Source: Paenibacillus silagei
GTDB lineage: Bacteria; Bacillota; Bacilli; Paenibacillales; Paenibacillaceae
Reading direction: 5' to 3'
DNA: 64,000 nucleotides
Assembly (NCBI RefSeq): GCF_017874735.1
Contig: NZ_JAGGLV010000002.1
Location: 186,001 to 250,000, forward strand
In this document: positions 37,515 to 46,531 of the stretch, one piece after another
Layout: the number at the start of each line of letters is the position of its first letter
Numbering within the stretch: the first letter of the stretch is position 1
Translations under genes and position numbers: made by a program
The notes under the pieces: generated by a model
What the model was told of the DNA's origin: nothing
The model's input: the letters and a program-made list of their open reading frames with translations, nothing else
The model's database searches: none

Positions 37515-38489
37515 TTACCAGGCGTAGGCTTCCGGTGCCGGTTTGCCCGGTCCCGGGAAGATCTCGTCCAGCTTCTTCAGTGTGGCCTCATCCAGCGTAA
37601 TCTCGGTCACCCGCAGGGAGTCCTCGAACTGCTGGATCGTACGCGGCCCGATAATCGGTGCGGTCACAGCCGGATTCGCCAGTACCCAGGCCAGAGCGAC
37701 CTGATCCTCATGCTCGCCCAGCTCCTTGCAGAGCGCGGAGAACTGCTCCAGCTGGCTGCGGTGCTGCTCCAGCTTGGCTGAACGGGCACTGCGCACCCCG
37801 GTCTTCGCGAGTGCATTGCGTCCCAGCAGGCCTCCGGCCAGCGGACTCCATGGAATGACACCCAGGCCCAGCTCCTGTGAGGCCGGCAGCACTTCCAGCT
37901 CCGGCGTCCGTTCCAGCAGGTTATAGAGATGCTGCTCGGAGACAAGGCCTAGGAAATGGCGCTCCTTGGCCTTCGCCTGGGCAGCAGCGATATGCCAGCC
38001 TGCGAAGTTGCTGGAGCCGATATAATCGGCTTTGCCCTGGGACACCAGGAGCTCGAATGCGCCCCACAGCTCGTCCCACGATACGTTCCGGTCGATATGA
38101 TGCATCTGATATAGTTCAATATGATCGGTCTGCAGGCGCCGCAGCGAGCCTTCGAAATGGCGTCTGATCTTGTAGGCAGACAAGCCTGAGCCGGAATTGG
38201 GACCGTCCTGCTCGTCGAACATGTCATTGTAGACCTTGGTGGCCAGCACTACCTTCTCACGCCGTCCGCCGCCCTGCTGAAACCAGCGGCCGATAATTTC
38301 CTCCGTCCAGCCCCGCCGGTCCTGGCCGCCGTACACATTCGCCGTATCGAAGAAATTAATGCCCGCATCGAGGGCCGCATCCATAATTCTGAAGGCTTCC
38401 TTCTCCTCCGTCTCCGGTCCGAAATTCATCGTCCCCAGACACAACTGGCTGACCTTTAACCCCGATTTACCCAAATAACTGTACTTCAT
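37515..38489 (-). CDS. Aldo/keto reductase
   Basis: This 324-residue NADPH-dependent oxidoreductase forms a TIM barrel. Catalytic-tetrad neighbourhoods are visible: FFDTANVYGG (Asp, Tyr), VLATKV (Lys) and LYQMHHID (His). The GYIGSS-like strand (ADYIGSSNFAGW) and the C-terminal cofactor loop (APIIGPRTIQQFEDSL) are typical of the YajO/YccK-like branch. GGGAGG lies 7 nt before the ATG. The promoter at 38536-38566 has MerR-type geometry, suggesting induction by an electrophile, metal or redox signal. Confidence 0.92.
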   Translation of the reverse strand: MKYSYLGKSGLKVSQLCLGTMNFGPETEEKEAFRIMDAALDAGINFFDTANVYGGQDRRGWTEEIIGRWFQQGGGRREKVVLATKVYNDMFDEQDGPNSGSGLSAYKIRRHFEGSLRRLQTDHIELYQMHHIDRNVSWDELWGAFELLVSQGKADYIGSSNFAGWHIAAAQAKAKERHFLGLVSEQHLYNLLERTPELEVLPASQELGLGVIPWSPLAGGLLGRNALAKTGVRSARSAKLEQHRSQLEQFSALCKELGEHEDQVALAWVLANPAVTAPIIGPRTIQQFEDSLRVTEITLDEATLKKLDEIFPGPGKPAPEAYAW

Positions 38490-38535
38490 CGCAATTCCTC
38501 CCTTTCACTCCTGCTAGATTGGCTGCTTCATATTC

Positions 38536-38566
38536 ACTATAACCCTTAGAGTCCACTCTAAAGCAA
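38536..38566 (-). promoter_or_regulatory. MerR-type promoter of the aldo/keto reductase gene
   Basis: On the minus strand TTGCTT (-35, 38561-38566) and TATAGT (-10, 38536-38541) are separated by 19 bp. The spacer holds a perfect dyad TAGAGT-N2-ACTCTA (38547-38560). A long 19-bp spacer with a central dyad is the classic design twisted open by MerR-family activators. No merR-like gene adjoins it. Confidence 0.7.
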
Positions 38567-38590
38567 GTTTTGCTGGGATACTTAAGACTA

Positions 38591-38642
38591 GAACTCAAAG
38601 CTTGGTCGTCGCTGCGGTGAACATTTGGCCCTCCGGCCGCTG
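38591..38642 (-). repeat. Dispersed repeat, copy 1
   Basis: This 52-bp sequence matches 52103-52153 at most positions with one indel; the shared blocks are GCTTGGTCGTCGCTG, GGTGAAC and CTCCGGCCGCTG. It lies just upstream of the aldo/keto reductase promoter, in the same orientation relative to the gene as the second copy is to the YesN-like gene. Confidence 0.7.
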
Positions 38643-38680
38643 CCCAGTTTGGAGCACAATGTCTGCTGTTTTCCACATAC

Positions 38681-39105
38681 AATGTGGCCGGTTTTTCGAT
38701 TACATTCGGCCCACACATCTCCGCCAAGCCCAATGTAGTCGGTTTTTCGATTACATTCGGCCCACACGCTTCCGCCAAGCCCAATGTAGTCGGTTTTTCG
38801 ATTACATTCGGCCCACACGCTTCCGCCACGCCCAATGTGGTCGGTTTTTCGATTACATTCGGCCCACACATCTCCGCCAAGCCCAATGTAGTCGGTTTTT
38901 CGATTACATTCGGCCCACACGCTTCCGCCAAGCTCAATGTAGTCGGTTTTTCGATTACATTCGGCCCACACGCTTCCGTCACGCCCAATGTGGTCGGTTT
39001 TTCGATTACATTTGCACCACACACCTCCGCCAAGCTCAATGTAGTCGGTTTTTCGATTACATTCGGCCCACACGCTTCCGTCACGCCCAATGTAGTCGGT
39101 TTTTA
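38681..39105. repeat. 51-bp tandem repeat array, eight units plus a partial ninth
   Basis: Units start at 38681, 38732, 38783, 38834, 38885, 38936, 38987, 39038 and 39089, exactly 51 bp apart. Each opens with AATGTRGYCGG, then TTTTTCGATTACATT and a variable 26-bp part. Units 1, 4 and 7 share a G at position 6 and an ATCTCC or ACCTCC tail start. Units 2 and 5 and units 3, 6 and 8 form two other classes, giving a 153-bp higher-order period. Because 51 is divisible by three and units lack stops, open frames run across the array on both strands. None has a convincing ribosome binding site. Each unit can form a 10-bp hairpin (AATGTAGTCG with CGATTACATT). Confidence 0.95.
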
Positions 39106-39302
39106 GCATACATTTTGGCCCCGTCCCACATTCGCCTCTCCGTTCCCCGTCATCCCTTTCCCCCCCACCCGGGAGAACCCCCAAATATATAAAAAAACAA
39201 GCCCCAGAAAGAGACTTGTTCCGCTATAATTATAATCGATCATATTATTGCACTACCCATGCACCTACTAAGCAGATACTCAGCACTTACTCTATACTCA
39301 CT

Positions 39303-42300
39303 CTAACCCTCACCAAGCGCCGCTCCATGCCCGGCTTCACCGTTATCCGGGAACAGCACCTCGCCTGTCTTCAGTTGAATGTCCACAATCTCCTGAAGCG
39401 TACCCGACAGCTCGCCGGGCGGATAGGGCTTGGTCAAATATTTCTGCACATTGTCCATCATGCTCTTATCATCCTTGTCCAGCGCCGAGGAGATGACAAT
39501 CGGCACCTTCTCGGTCCGGGGATCGTTCTTGAGCATGCGGATCAGATCCCAGCCGTCCAGCTCATCGCCCAGCATCAGATCGACAACGATCGCTACGAAG
39601 GGCGTTTTGACAGCCTGGTCAAAAGCTTTTTGCGGATGATAGTGATGGGTGACCCGGAAGCCCTTACCCTTCAGCTCCTCCGAGAGCAGCAATGACAGGC
39701 TATAATCATCCTCCACAATCATCACATCCGGCTTCTGCTCCTTGCCAGCGCTCCATCTTAACGAATGTTCCTCCTCCGGGTGGCCGGTCTCTGCCTGCAT
39801 CACCGGAAGACGGAACCATACCGTCGAGCCTTCGCCCTCCACGGATTCAATCCCGATCGTTCCCTTCTGCTTCTCAATAATCTCCTTGCAGATGGCCAGC
39901 CCGAGACCTGTACCGCCAATTCGCTTGGAGGCACTGTTGTCCACTCGGCGGAATTTCTGGAACAGCTGCCCGATCTGATTCTTCGGAATCCCGAGTCCGT
40001 GGTCCTGAATCCGTACCATAATCGATCCCGGTTCGTTATGAAGCATGACCTTAATTTCACCTGCGCCCGGCGAGAACTTGATCGCATTGCTCAGCAGGTT
40101 GGTCAGCACCTGGATAATCTTATCCTTGTCTACCTCAACCTCGGGATTCAGCGCCTCGTCCTCCAGCAGAATATGGTGGGTACCGCTCAGCTTGTACTGA
40201 TCGATGACACTCAAGACCGTCTCGCTAAGGTTAACCTTCTCCACATTATACAGCTGTGTGCCGGACTCCATCCGCTGCAGGTCCAGGAAGTCGTTAATCA
40301 GCTCCGTCAGACGCTTGGCTTCCTTATGAATCGTCTCCAGATATTTCAGCTGCTTCTCCGGCTTCATGGTTTTGGACAGGAGCAGCTCCGTGAAGCCCAG
40401 TACACTCGACAGCGGCGTCCGCAGCTCATGGCTGACGGTGCTGACCAGCTCCGACTTCATCAGGTCCAGCTCATACTCACGGGTAATGTCCCGGTGGACG
40501 AACAGCGTCCCTACCCGGACCTCCCGGCGGAAGACCGGTATGGCATAGGCATCCACATGCTTCATGTCTTCCTTGCCGATAGAATACTTCATCGCACTGG
40601 ACTCAGTGGTATGCTCGGACATCGCCTTCTGGTAAAAGCGACCCAGCTCTTCCGATTCATTCACCTGTAGGGTGAAGTGCTCCATCCAGCGCTCCTTAGG
40701 AATCAGCATGCCTTCCGTCCAGTCCTCATAGCTGAACAGTTGGCTGAGCGCCTTGTTGATGTGCTGAATGACGCCGTCCGTGCCAACGAACTGGATGCCC
40801 TCATTGACATTGTTCACAATATCCTGATTCAGCTTGCGGCCATTCTCAATCTCCTCGTACATGAACAGGCGTTCAATGGCCAGGGCGACCCGGTTCATCA
40901 TCCCCTGGATTTCGTCGGTCTCTTCCTCCGTGAACGGGTGCCCGATGCGGGTTCCGCAGAAGACTGCCAGAATCTCATCCTCAGCATTCACCACAGTCGT
41001 ATAGTAGTCGTAACAATACACCTCATTGGCGGAGATCCCCTGCTCTCTGACCGAGCCCACCCGCTTCACCATGTACGACTTTTCCACGCTCAGGCGGTAC
41101 AGAATCTCCTTGCTGCCCTCACCGATGTACCGCTCCACATTCTCCGGCGGAACCCCTTTGACCACCGCTATCTTATCCTTGACCAGTAGAAAAAGACTGG
41201 AGTCGAACGAGTACAGACGGTTCATGAATTGGTTGAACTTGTCGGCAAATTCCTGCTTGTCCAGCGTATAGGTGATCTCATGATTCAGCTGATTGTTAAG
41301 CTCCAGCATCATGGATGTCTGCTCCGTGCTTTTCAGCGTCTCCGCCAGCTCCTGCTGCACATTCTTCATCGAGGTGATGTTATTCGCAATCAGGATATAC
41401 TGGTAGATCTGGCCTTCATCGTTCAGATAAGGCATGACGGTCAGCTGCAGCCAGAGGGGTGCCCCCTCCTTGGTCTCAAGTTCCGTCTCTCCGCTCCACA
41501 CGCCGCCGGTCGACAGCTTGCGGATCATTTGCTCTACCTGCGGTTCTGCAATATTATGCAGCTCAAACAGCCGGTAAGTGTATCCGATAATCTCGGAGCT
41601 CTTGTAGCCCGTGTAGACGCTCAGATTATCGTTCACGTAGGTGAACACGCCTTTGTTCGACAGAATGCCGACGGCAGAGGTCTGATTCAGCGCCTTCATC
41701 ATGCTCTCGATTTCACTGAGCGACCGCTCCAGCCTGAACTGCTGATCCTGAAGCTCGTCCTGCTGGGCATGCAGCTCTTCATTCTGCATCATCAGCTCTT
41801 CCTCTTTATCCTGGATGCTGTGGGCCATATTCAAGAAGGCCTCATAGAGCCGTCCGATCTCATCCTGCTTATGCAGCTTGCCGAGCATAACCGCCTCGCC
41901 GGCCGCCAGCGAATTCGTCGCTTCCTCCAGCTTCACAATCGGATCGATGATAACTTTGAGCATTTGCCAGATCAGCAGGGTGAAGAACAGCAGCAGCAAG
42001 GTGCTGAGCATAAAGGCAATGAAGGTGAACGTATCCGCCTGCCTGATGGAGCGGGAGTTCAGCTCATTCAGCAGCGCATCCGAATTGGCTTTGAATTGCT
42101 TCGTGTAGCTCAGGAATTCATTCACAGCCCGGGTACTGCCGCTTTGGGACAGGTTCCGGATTCCCTCGTAATCATTATTCTTCACTAAGAGCATCACTTC
42201 AGGCAGGGTCTGGCTCTTGTACTGTTCATAGAAGACCTTGAGGTCATCTCTGTACCGGACTTCTTCAGCCGACAGCTTCAGGGAGGAGTACTGCTCCAGA

Positions 42301-42590
42301 ATGCCGTCAAGCCCCTTAACCGCAGCGTTCAGCAGCGCAAGCTCGTTCTCACTCTGAGTAGCCACATAACCTCTCGCCCGGAAAAAGACCTCGCTTAGCG
42401 TCACCGCCAGCTCGTTGATCGTCGCCGTCTTATGTTGCAGCACTTCACGTTTCTGATCCAGCTGTTCCTGCTGGGCATTGATATAGAAGACAAGCCCGAT
42501 TCCTCCGGCCATAATGGCAACGAACAGCAGCAGAAGAATCCGGTAATATTTCGTTTTGATGCTCCGGCCTTTAAGCTTAAGGTTTCTCAC
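39303..42590 (-). CDS. Hybrid sensor histidine kinase with C-terminal receiver
   Basis: This 1095-residue membrane kinase has TM1 near 15-37, an extracytoplasmic helical sensor of about 150 residues, TM2 near 190-212, a HAMP domain and a coiled coil. Two PAS domains flank a GAF-like domain (about 300-715), then HisKA with H721 in STVSHELRTPLSS, HATPase (LTNLLSNAIKFSP, GGTGLGLAICKEII), and a receiver with D near 1003 in VVDLMLGD. The GTG start has GGAGG 9 nt upstream and overlaps the preceding receiver gene by 14 bp. It is the last gene of the operon running from 44632. Confidence 0.92.
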   Translation of the reverse strand: MRNLKLKGRSIKTKYYRILLLLFVAIMAGGIGLVFYINAQQEQLDQKREVLQHKTATINELAVTLSEVFFRARGYVATQSENELALLNAAVKGLDGILEQYSSLKLSAEEVRYRDDLKVFYEQYKSQTLPEVMLLVKNNDYEGIRNLSQSGSTRAVNEFLSYTKQFKANSDALLNELNSRSIRQADTFTFIAFMLSTLLLLFFTLLIWQMLKVIIDPIVKLEEATNSLAAGEAVMLGKLHKQDEIGRLYEAFLNMAHSIQDKEEELMMQNEELHAQQDELQDQQFRLERSLSEIESMMKALNQTSAVGILSNKGVFTYVNDNLSVYTGYKSSEIIGYTYRLFELHNIAEPQVEQMIRKLSTGGVWSGETELETKEGAPLWLQLTVMPYLNDEGQIYQYILIANNITSMKNVQQELAETLKSTEQTSMMLELNNQLNHEITYTLDKQEFADKFNQFMNRLYSFDSSLFLLVKDKIAVVKGVPPENVERYIGEGSKEILYRLSVEKSYMVKRVGSVREQGISANEVYCYDYYTTVVNAEDEILAVFCGTRIGHPFTEEETDEIQGMMNRVALAIERLFMYEEIENGRKLNQDIVNNVNEGIQFVGTDGVIQHINKALSQLFSYEDWTEGMLIPKERWMEHFTLQVNESEELGRFYQKAMSEHTTESSAMKYSIGKEDMKHVDAYAIPVFRREVRVGTLFVHRDITREYELDLMKSELVSTVSHELRTPLSSVLGFTELLLSKTMKPEKQLKYLETIHKEAKRLTELINDFLDLQRMESGTQLYNVEKVNLSETVLSVIDQYKLSGTHHILLEDEALNPEVEVDKDKIIQVLTNLLSNAIKFSPGAGEIKVMLHNEPGSIMVRIQDHGLGIPKNQIGQLFQKFRRVDNSASKRIGGTGLGLAICKEIIEKQKGTIGIESVEGEGSTVWFRLPVMQAETGHPEEEHSLRWSAGKEQKPDVMIVEDDYSLSLLLSEELKGKGFRVTHHYHPQKAFDQAVKTPFVAIVVDLMLGDELDGWDLIRMLKNDPRTEKVPIVISSALDKDDKSMMDNVQKYLTKPYPPGELSGTLQEIVDIQLKTGEVLFPDNGEAGHGAALGEG

Positions 42591-42951
42591 TCAGAATATC
42601 CTCCACGAGCTGCAGCAGCTCCATCGGGCTGAACGGCTTGGGCATGAAATAACGGGCTCCTGCCTCCCTGGCCCGGTTACGGTCCATCTCCTGTGCCTTG
42701 GCGGTCAGCATCATAATCGGCGTCCGGCTCTTCAGCTCCCCGTCCAGCTCGCACAGCACTTCAATGCCTGTCATGACGGGCATCATGTAATCCAGAATCA
42801 CCAGGTCGTAAGGTTCTGCCGCCAGCCTGGCGAGCGCCTCGCCCCCATTCTCGGCAGTATGGGTCTCCACATTCTCGAGATCCTCCAGCGTATCCTCAAT
42901 TAGCATGCGCAGAACCTCTTCATCATCTACAATCAGTACCTTTTGCACCAT
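42577..42951 (-). CDS. Stand-alone receiver-domain response regulator
   Basis: This 124-residue protein is a single receiver domain: acidic DDEE at 9-12, phospho-acceptor D54 in VILDYMMP, T in MLTAKA, K in MPKPFSP. With no output domain it should act by protein contact, as CheY and Spo0F do. It lies between a HPt-REC-GGDEF-REC protein and a hybrid kinase, so it may carry phosphate between them. Its 3' end overlaps the kinase gene by 14 bp. Confidence 0.92.
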   Translation of the reverse strand: MVQKVLIVDDEEVLRMLIEDTLEDLENVETHTAENGGEALARLAAEPYDLVILDYMMPVMTGIEVLCELDGELKSRTPIMMLTAKAQEMDRNRAREAGARYFMPKPFSPMELLQLVEDILSEKP

Positions 42952-42997
42952 AGCTCACTCTCACCTTTCAGTCATCCCTGCTTGGGATGCATTGCAT

Positions 42998-44632
42998 TTA
43001 GAACAGAAACCGGTGGGCCAGACGCTCAATCCGGGTCAGCAGCTCCGGCAGATGGAACGGCTTAATGACATAATCATCCGCCCCCATCTGCAGCGCATGG
43101 ACAATGTCCCGCTGGTTATTGCGGCCAGTCAGCATGATCACGAGAATGTTCACCTCAGGATAGCCGCTGCGGATCTTCTCCAGCACCTCAAGCCCGTCAA
43201 GCCCCGGCATGACGCCGTCCAGCAGAATCACATACTTCTCTTCAGGAGCATACCAGTCCGATTTCAATAAAAGCGCGCCGTCCGCGTAACTCGTAACCTT
43301 CACTCTGGCGTTAGTCCCGGGCTGCCAGGCAGCGAAGTGAGTCGTCACCATTCTGCGGATCAGCGGATCATCATCCACAATAATGACATTCAGCAGCGTC
43401 TCGCGCTGGCCCAGCAGCAGATCCTGGCTGTAGAGGGTGCTCTGGTTCCTGCCGTTATGCTTGCTGGCATAGAGCGCCAGATCCGCTTCCTCTACCAATA
43501 TATCGGCATCCTGCACCTCTCCGTTAACCTCGGTCACTCCGCAGGAGAAGGTAACATGGAAGCTCTCACGTTTGGCCTGGAATTCCCGGGCCGCGAAGAC
43601 CTCCTGAATCCGCTCCATCACAAGCAGCGCCTGCTCCGCAGGCGTATTCGGCATGAACAGGGCAAATTCCTCGCCGCCATAGCGGCAGAAGGTATCCTCC
43701 GTGCGGATGGACTGCTTCACCAGCTCCGAGAAGCTCTGCAGCACCTCGTCCCCCATCAGATGCCCGTAAGTGTCGTTAACCTGCTTGAACAGATCCAGGT
43801 CCAGCAGAGCAAGGGAGAAGGTCCGCCCAGTCCGTCTGAAATCGGAGATCAGCTGCTTCATCGTCTGGTTGAAGTACTTGCGGTTGAACGCCCCGGTCAG
43901 CTCGTCGACAATGATCGATTCCTGCCACTCCTTTTTCAGCTCAAAGCGGTTCTTGATCAGCACCAGGAATAAATCGATGTCCACCGGCTTCTGTATGTAA
44001 TCCATAACACCCAGCGAGTAGGCATACTTCTGAACCTCTATCGAATGCTCTCCGCTAATCATAATGATCGGAATCCGTTCTTTCTTAGCCTTGCCGATAA
44101 TCTGCTTCAGTACATCAATCCCGCTGCGGTCCGGCAGCAGAATATCAAGGAGAATCAAATCCGGCTTGTTCTCATAAAAAAGCTTCAGTCCGCGTCCTGC
44201 CGACAGCGCAATGCTGACATAATAGGACTCCCGCTCCAGCGATTCCCGCAAAAAAGCAACCAGCTCCACATCATCGTCCACGATCAGAATCTCGTACTGC
44301 TGATGGACATTGCCGTGGGATAATGCAATCCCGGGAGTCAACGGGGGCACCGCGCCTTTCGATTCCGGTTCGTTAAAGAGCTCCAGCACCGGATAGATAT
44401 AATCGCCCCATTCTGCTTCCGTCCAGCTTCTATGGTTATCATCCGAGAAATAGAGCAGCGCATTACCCGAGAAAGCCTCTACGGTATCGAGACCCACAGT
44501 GCCCGAGGTGCCCTTCAAATTATGCAGGAAACGGTAAATATCCTTCTCCTCGACTGCTGACTGTTCCGACCATTTCTGCAGAGTTTCTCTCGTGCGCTCT
44601 TCAACCAGCTCTTTATATTTTCTCGTTGTCAT
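42998..44632 (-). CDS. HPt-REC-GGDEF-REC protein (candidate diguanylate cyclase)
   Basis: This 544-residue cytoplasmic protein has four modules: an HPt domain with H37 in FLHNLKGTSGT, and a receiver (YEILIVDDD, ILLDILLPDRSG). A GGDEF domain with intact RYGGEEF near 317 and a second receiver (VIIVDDDPL, D471 in LLDGVMPG) follow. It should synthesise c-di-GMP under phosphorelay control. It is the first gene of a three-gene operon with a lone receiver and a hybrid kinase. AAGGAG lies 6 nt before the ATG. Confidence 0.92.
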   Translation of the reverse strand: MTTRKYKELVEERTRETLQKWSEQSAVEEKDIYRFLHNLKGTSGTVGLDTVEAFSGNALLYFSDDNHRSWTEAEWGDYIYPVLELFNEPESKGAVPPLTPGIALSHGNVHQQYEILIVDDDVELVAFLRESLERESYYVSIALSAGRGLKLFYENKPDLILLDILLPDRSGIDVLKQIIGKAKKERIPIIMISGEHSIEVQKYAYSLGVMDYIQKPVDIDLFLVLIKNRFELKKEWQESIIVDELTGAFNRKYFNQTMKQLISDFRRTGRTFSLALLDLDLFKQVNDTYGHLMGDEVLQSFSELVKQSIRTEDTFCRYGGEEFALFMPNTPAEQALLVMERIQEVFAAREFQAKRESFHVTFSCGVTEVNGEVQDADILVEEADLALYASKHNGRNQSTLYSQDLLLGQRETLLNVIIVDDDPLIRRMVTTHFAAWQPGTNARVKVTSYADGALLLKSDWYAPEEKYVILLDGVMPGLDGLEVLEKIRSGYPEVNILVIMLTGRNNQRDIVHALQMGADDYVIKPFHLPELLTRIERLAHRFLF

Positions 44633-44669
44633 AATAGCTCCTTATATCCGGCTTATCGTTCAAAACTCA

Positions 44670-44698
44670 AATAAATCATATTTCACATCAAGTGTCAA
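44670..44698 (-). promoter_or_regulatory. Candidate SigA promoter of the phosphorelay operon
   Basis: TTGACA (44693-44698) is followed by a 17-bp spacer and TTTATT (44670-44675) on the minus strand, about 38 nt upstream of the start codon. Confidence 0.5.
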
Positions 44699-44762
44699 CA
44701 TTATTATACGCTCAGGAAAATGCAAGCTCAAATCTCTGATCAGCCCGACACAAAAGCTTTGG

Positions 44763-44791
44763 TTGATAACCTATCCTTGATTTGACATAAT
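44763..44791 (+). promoter_or_regulatory. Candidate SigA promoter of the ACT-PFL operon
   Basis: TTGATA (44763-44768) and CATAAT (44786-44791) are separated by 17 bp and lie 75 nt upstream of the TTG start at 44866. Confidence 0.55.
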
Positions 44792-44865
44792 AATTAAAAT
44801 CGTTCATTCCGTTAATGCGGCAATGAGCGAAGATTTCAGACCATGGATAACGGGAGGCTTTTCAA

Positions 44866-45135
44866 TTGAAGGGGATTATTACGGTACTCGGAAAAGACAA
44901 GGTAGGCATTATCGCCAAAGTGTGTACATACCTCGCAGAGCACAATCTGAACATTCTGGACATCTCCCAGACGATTGTGCAGGATTATTTCAACATGATG
45001 ATGATCGTGGACATCTCTGCCCCCAGCAAGTCCTTCGAGGAGATTGTGGAGGAGCTTCAGCAGGTAGGGGAAGACATCGGTGTGGAAATCAAGCTGCAGC
45101 ATGAGGATATCTTCAATATTATGCACCGGATTTAA
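44866..45135 (+). CDS. ACT domain-containing protein (UPF0237)
   Basis: This 89-residue single ACT domain ([48 protein letters not shown]) is a small-molecule sensing fold that often binds amino acids. The TTG start has GGGAGG 9 nt upstream. The gene is followed after 23 bp by the PFL-family gene, an association kept in many Firmicutes, so the two probably act together. The ligand is unknown. Confidence 0.9.
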   Translation: MKGIITVLGKDKVGIIAKVCTYLAEHNLNILDISQTIVQDYFNMMMIVDISAPSKSFEEIVEELQQVGEDIGVEIKLQHEDIFNIMHRI

Positions 45136-45158
45136 CCGGCGAGGGAGGAGCAAGGCTA

Positions 45159-46517
45159 GTGATCTCGATAGTAGAAGTTCAGGAGACGAATAAAATGATC
45201 CGGGAAATGAACCTGGATGTCCGCACCATTACGATGGGCATCAGCCTGATGGACTGCGCCCATACTGACATGAAGGTGTTCAACCAGAAGGTGTATGACA
45301 AAATTACCCGCTCTGCCGAGAAGCTCGTGAAGACCGGTGAGGATCTGGAGCGCCAATTCGGGGTGCCGATTGTCAACAAACGGATCTCCGTAACGCCGAT
45401 TTCGATTGCTGCGGGAGCTGTACATACCGATACCTACGTGCCTGTCGCCCAGATTCTGGACAAGGCAGCCAAGGAGGTAGGCGTCAACTTCATCGGCGGG
45501 TATTCCGCGCTGGTGCAGAAGGGCTGTACCAAGGGCGACCGGATTCTGATTGACAGTATTCCGGAAGCGCTGGCGGTGACCGAGAGAGTCTGCTCCTCCG
45601 TCAACGTCGGCTCCTCGCGCAGCGGCATCAACATGGACGCCGTGAAGCTGATGGGCGACATCATTCTCCAGACGGCGGAGCGCACCAAGGACCGCGACTC
45701 CATCGGCTGTGCCAAGCTGGTTGTATTCTGCAATGCGGTGGAGGATAACCCGTTCATGGCCGGTGCCTTCCACGGGGTGGGCGAACGGGAGTGTGTGATT
45801 AACGTTGGCGTCAGCGGTCCGGGTGTAATCAAGCGGGCGCTGGAAGAGGTGAAGGGTCAGGACTTCGAGACCCTGTGTGAGACGATCAAGCGTACAGCCT
45901 TCAAGGTCACCCGTGTCGGCCAGCTGGTCGCCCAGGAAGCCTCCAAGCGCCTGAATGTACCCTTCGGCATCATCGACCTGTCGCTGGCCCCTACGCCCGA
46001 GATCGGCGATTCCATCGCCGAGATCTTCCAGGTCATGGGCCTGGAGGAAGCCGGTGCTCCCGGCACCACAGCTGCACTGGCCATCCTTAACGACAATGTC
46101 AAAAAAGGCGGAGTCATGGCCTCCTCCTATGTCGGCGGCTTAAGCGGCGCCTTCATCCCGGTCAGTGAAGACCACGGCATGATCCAGGCGGTCCAGCGCG
46201 GGGCGCTGACTCTGGAGAAGCTCGAAGCTATGACTTGTGTCTGCTCTGTAGGCCTTGACATGATTGCCATACCCGGCAGCACCAGCAAAGAGACCCTCGC
46301 AGGCATCATTGCCGATGAAGCCGCCATCGGCATGGTCAACAACAAGACCACAGCGGTCCGCGTCATTCCGGTCATCGGGAAGGACGTCGGTGAAATGGTC
46401 GAATTCGGCGGCTTGCTCGGATACGCTCCTGTCATGGCTGTCAACCCGTTCAATTGTGCGGGCTTCGTCAACCGTGGCGGACGGATTCCCGCGCCGATTC
46501 ACAGCTTCAAGAACTAA
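45159..46517 (+). CDS. PFL (UPF0210/DUF711) family protein
   Basis: This 452-residue protein belongs to a family with some structural likeness to glycyl-radical enzymes but no assigned reaction. Family landmarks include [16 protein letters not shown] near the N-terminus, [15 protein letters not shown], and [21 protein letters not shown]. The GTG start fits the family N-terminus; GGGAGGAG lies about 10 nt upstream. It is cotranscribed with the ACT-domain gene. Confidence 0.9.
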   Translation: MISIVEVQETNKMIREMNLDVRTITMGISLMDCAHTDMKVFNQKVYDKITRSAEKLVKTGEDLERQFGVPIVNKRISVTPISIAAGAVHTDTYVPVAQILDKAAKEVGVNFIGGYSALVQKGCTKGDRILIDSIPEALAVTERVCSSVNVGSSRSGINMDAVKLMGDIILQTAERTKDRDSIGCAKLVVFCNAVEDNPFMAGAFHGVGERECVINVGVSGPGVIKRALEEVKGQDFETLCETIKRTAFKVTRVGQLVAQEASKRLNVPFGIIDLSLAPTPEIGDSIAEIFQVMGLEEAGAPGTTAALAILNDNVKKGGVMASSYVGGLSGAFIPVSEDHGMIQAVQRGALTLEKLEAMTCVCSVGLDMIAIPGSTSKETLAGIIADEAAIGMVNNKTTAVRVIPVIGKDVGEMVEFGGLLGYAPVMAVNPFNCAGFVNRGGRIPAPIHSFKN

Positions 46518-46531
46518 GTGAGCATGCAGGC

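Noticed and set aside
38681..39105. CRISPR array
   Set aside because: Units are contiguous 51-bp tandem copies with no unique spacers, and no cas genes are in the window.
38467..39192. Long open frames on both strands across the tandem array
   Set aside because: They arise because the unit length is divisible by three and lacks stops. None has a ribosome binding site, and one runs into the start of the aldo/keto reductase gene.
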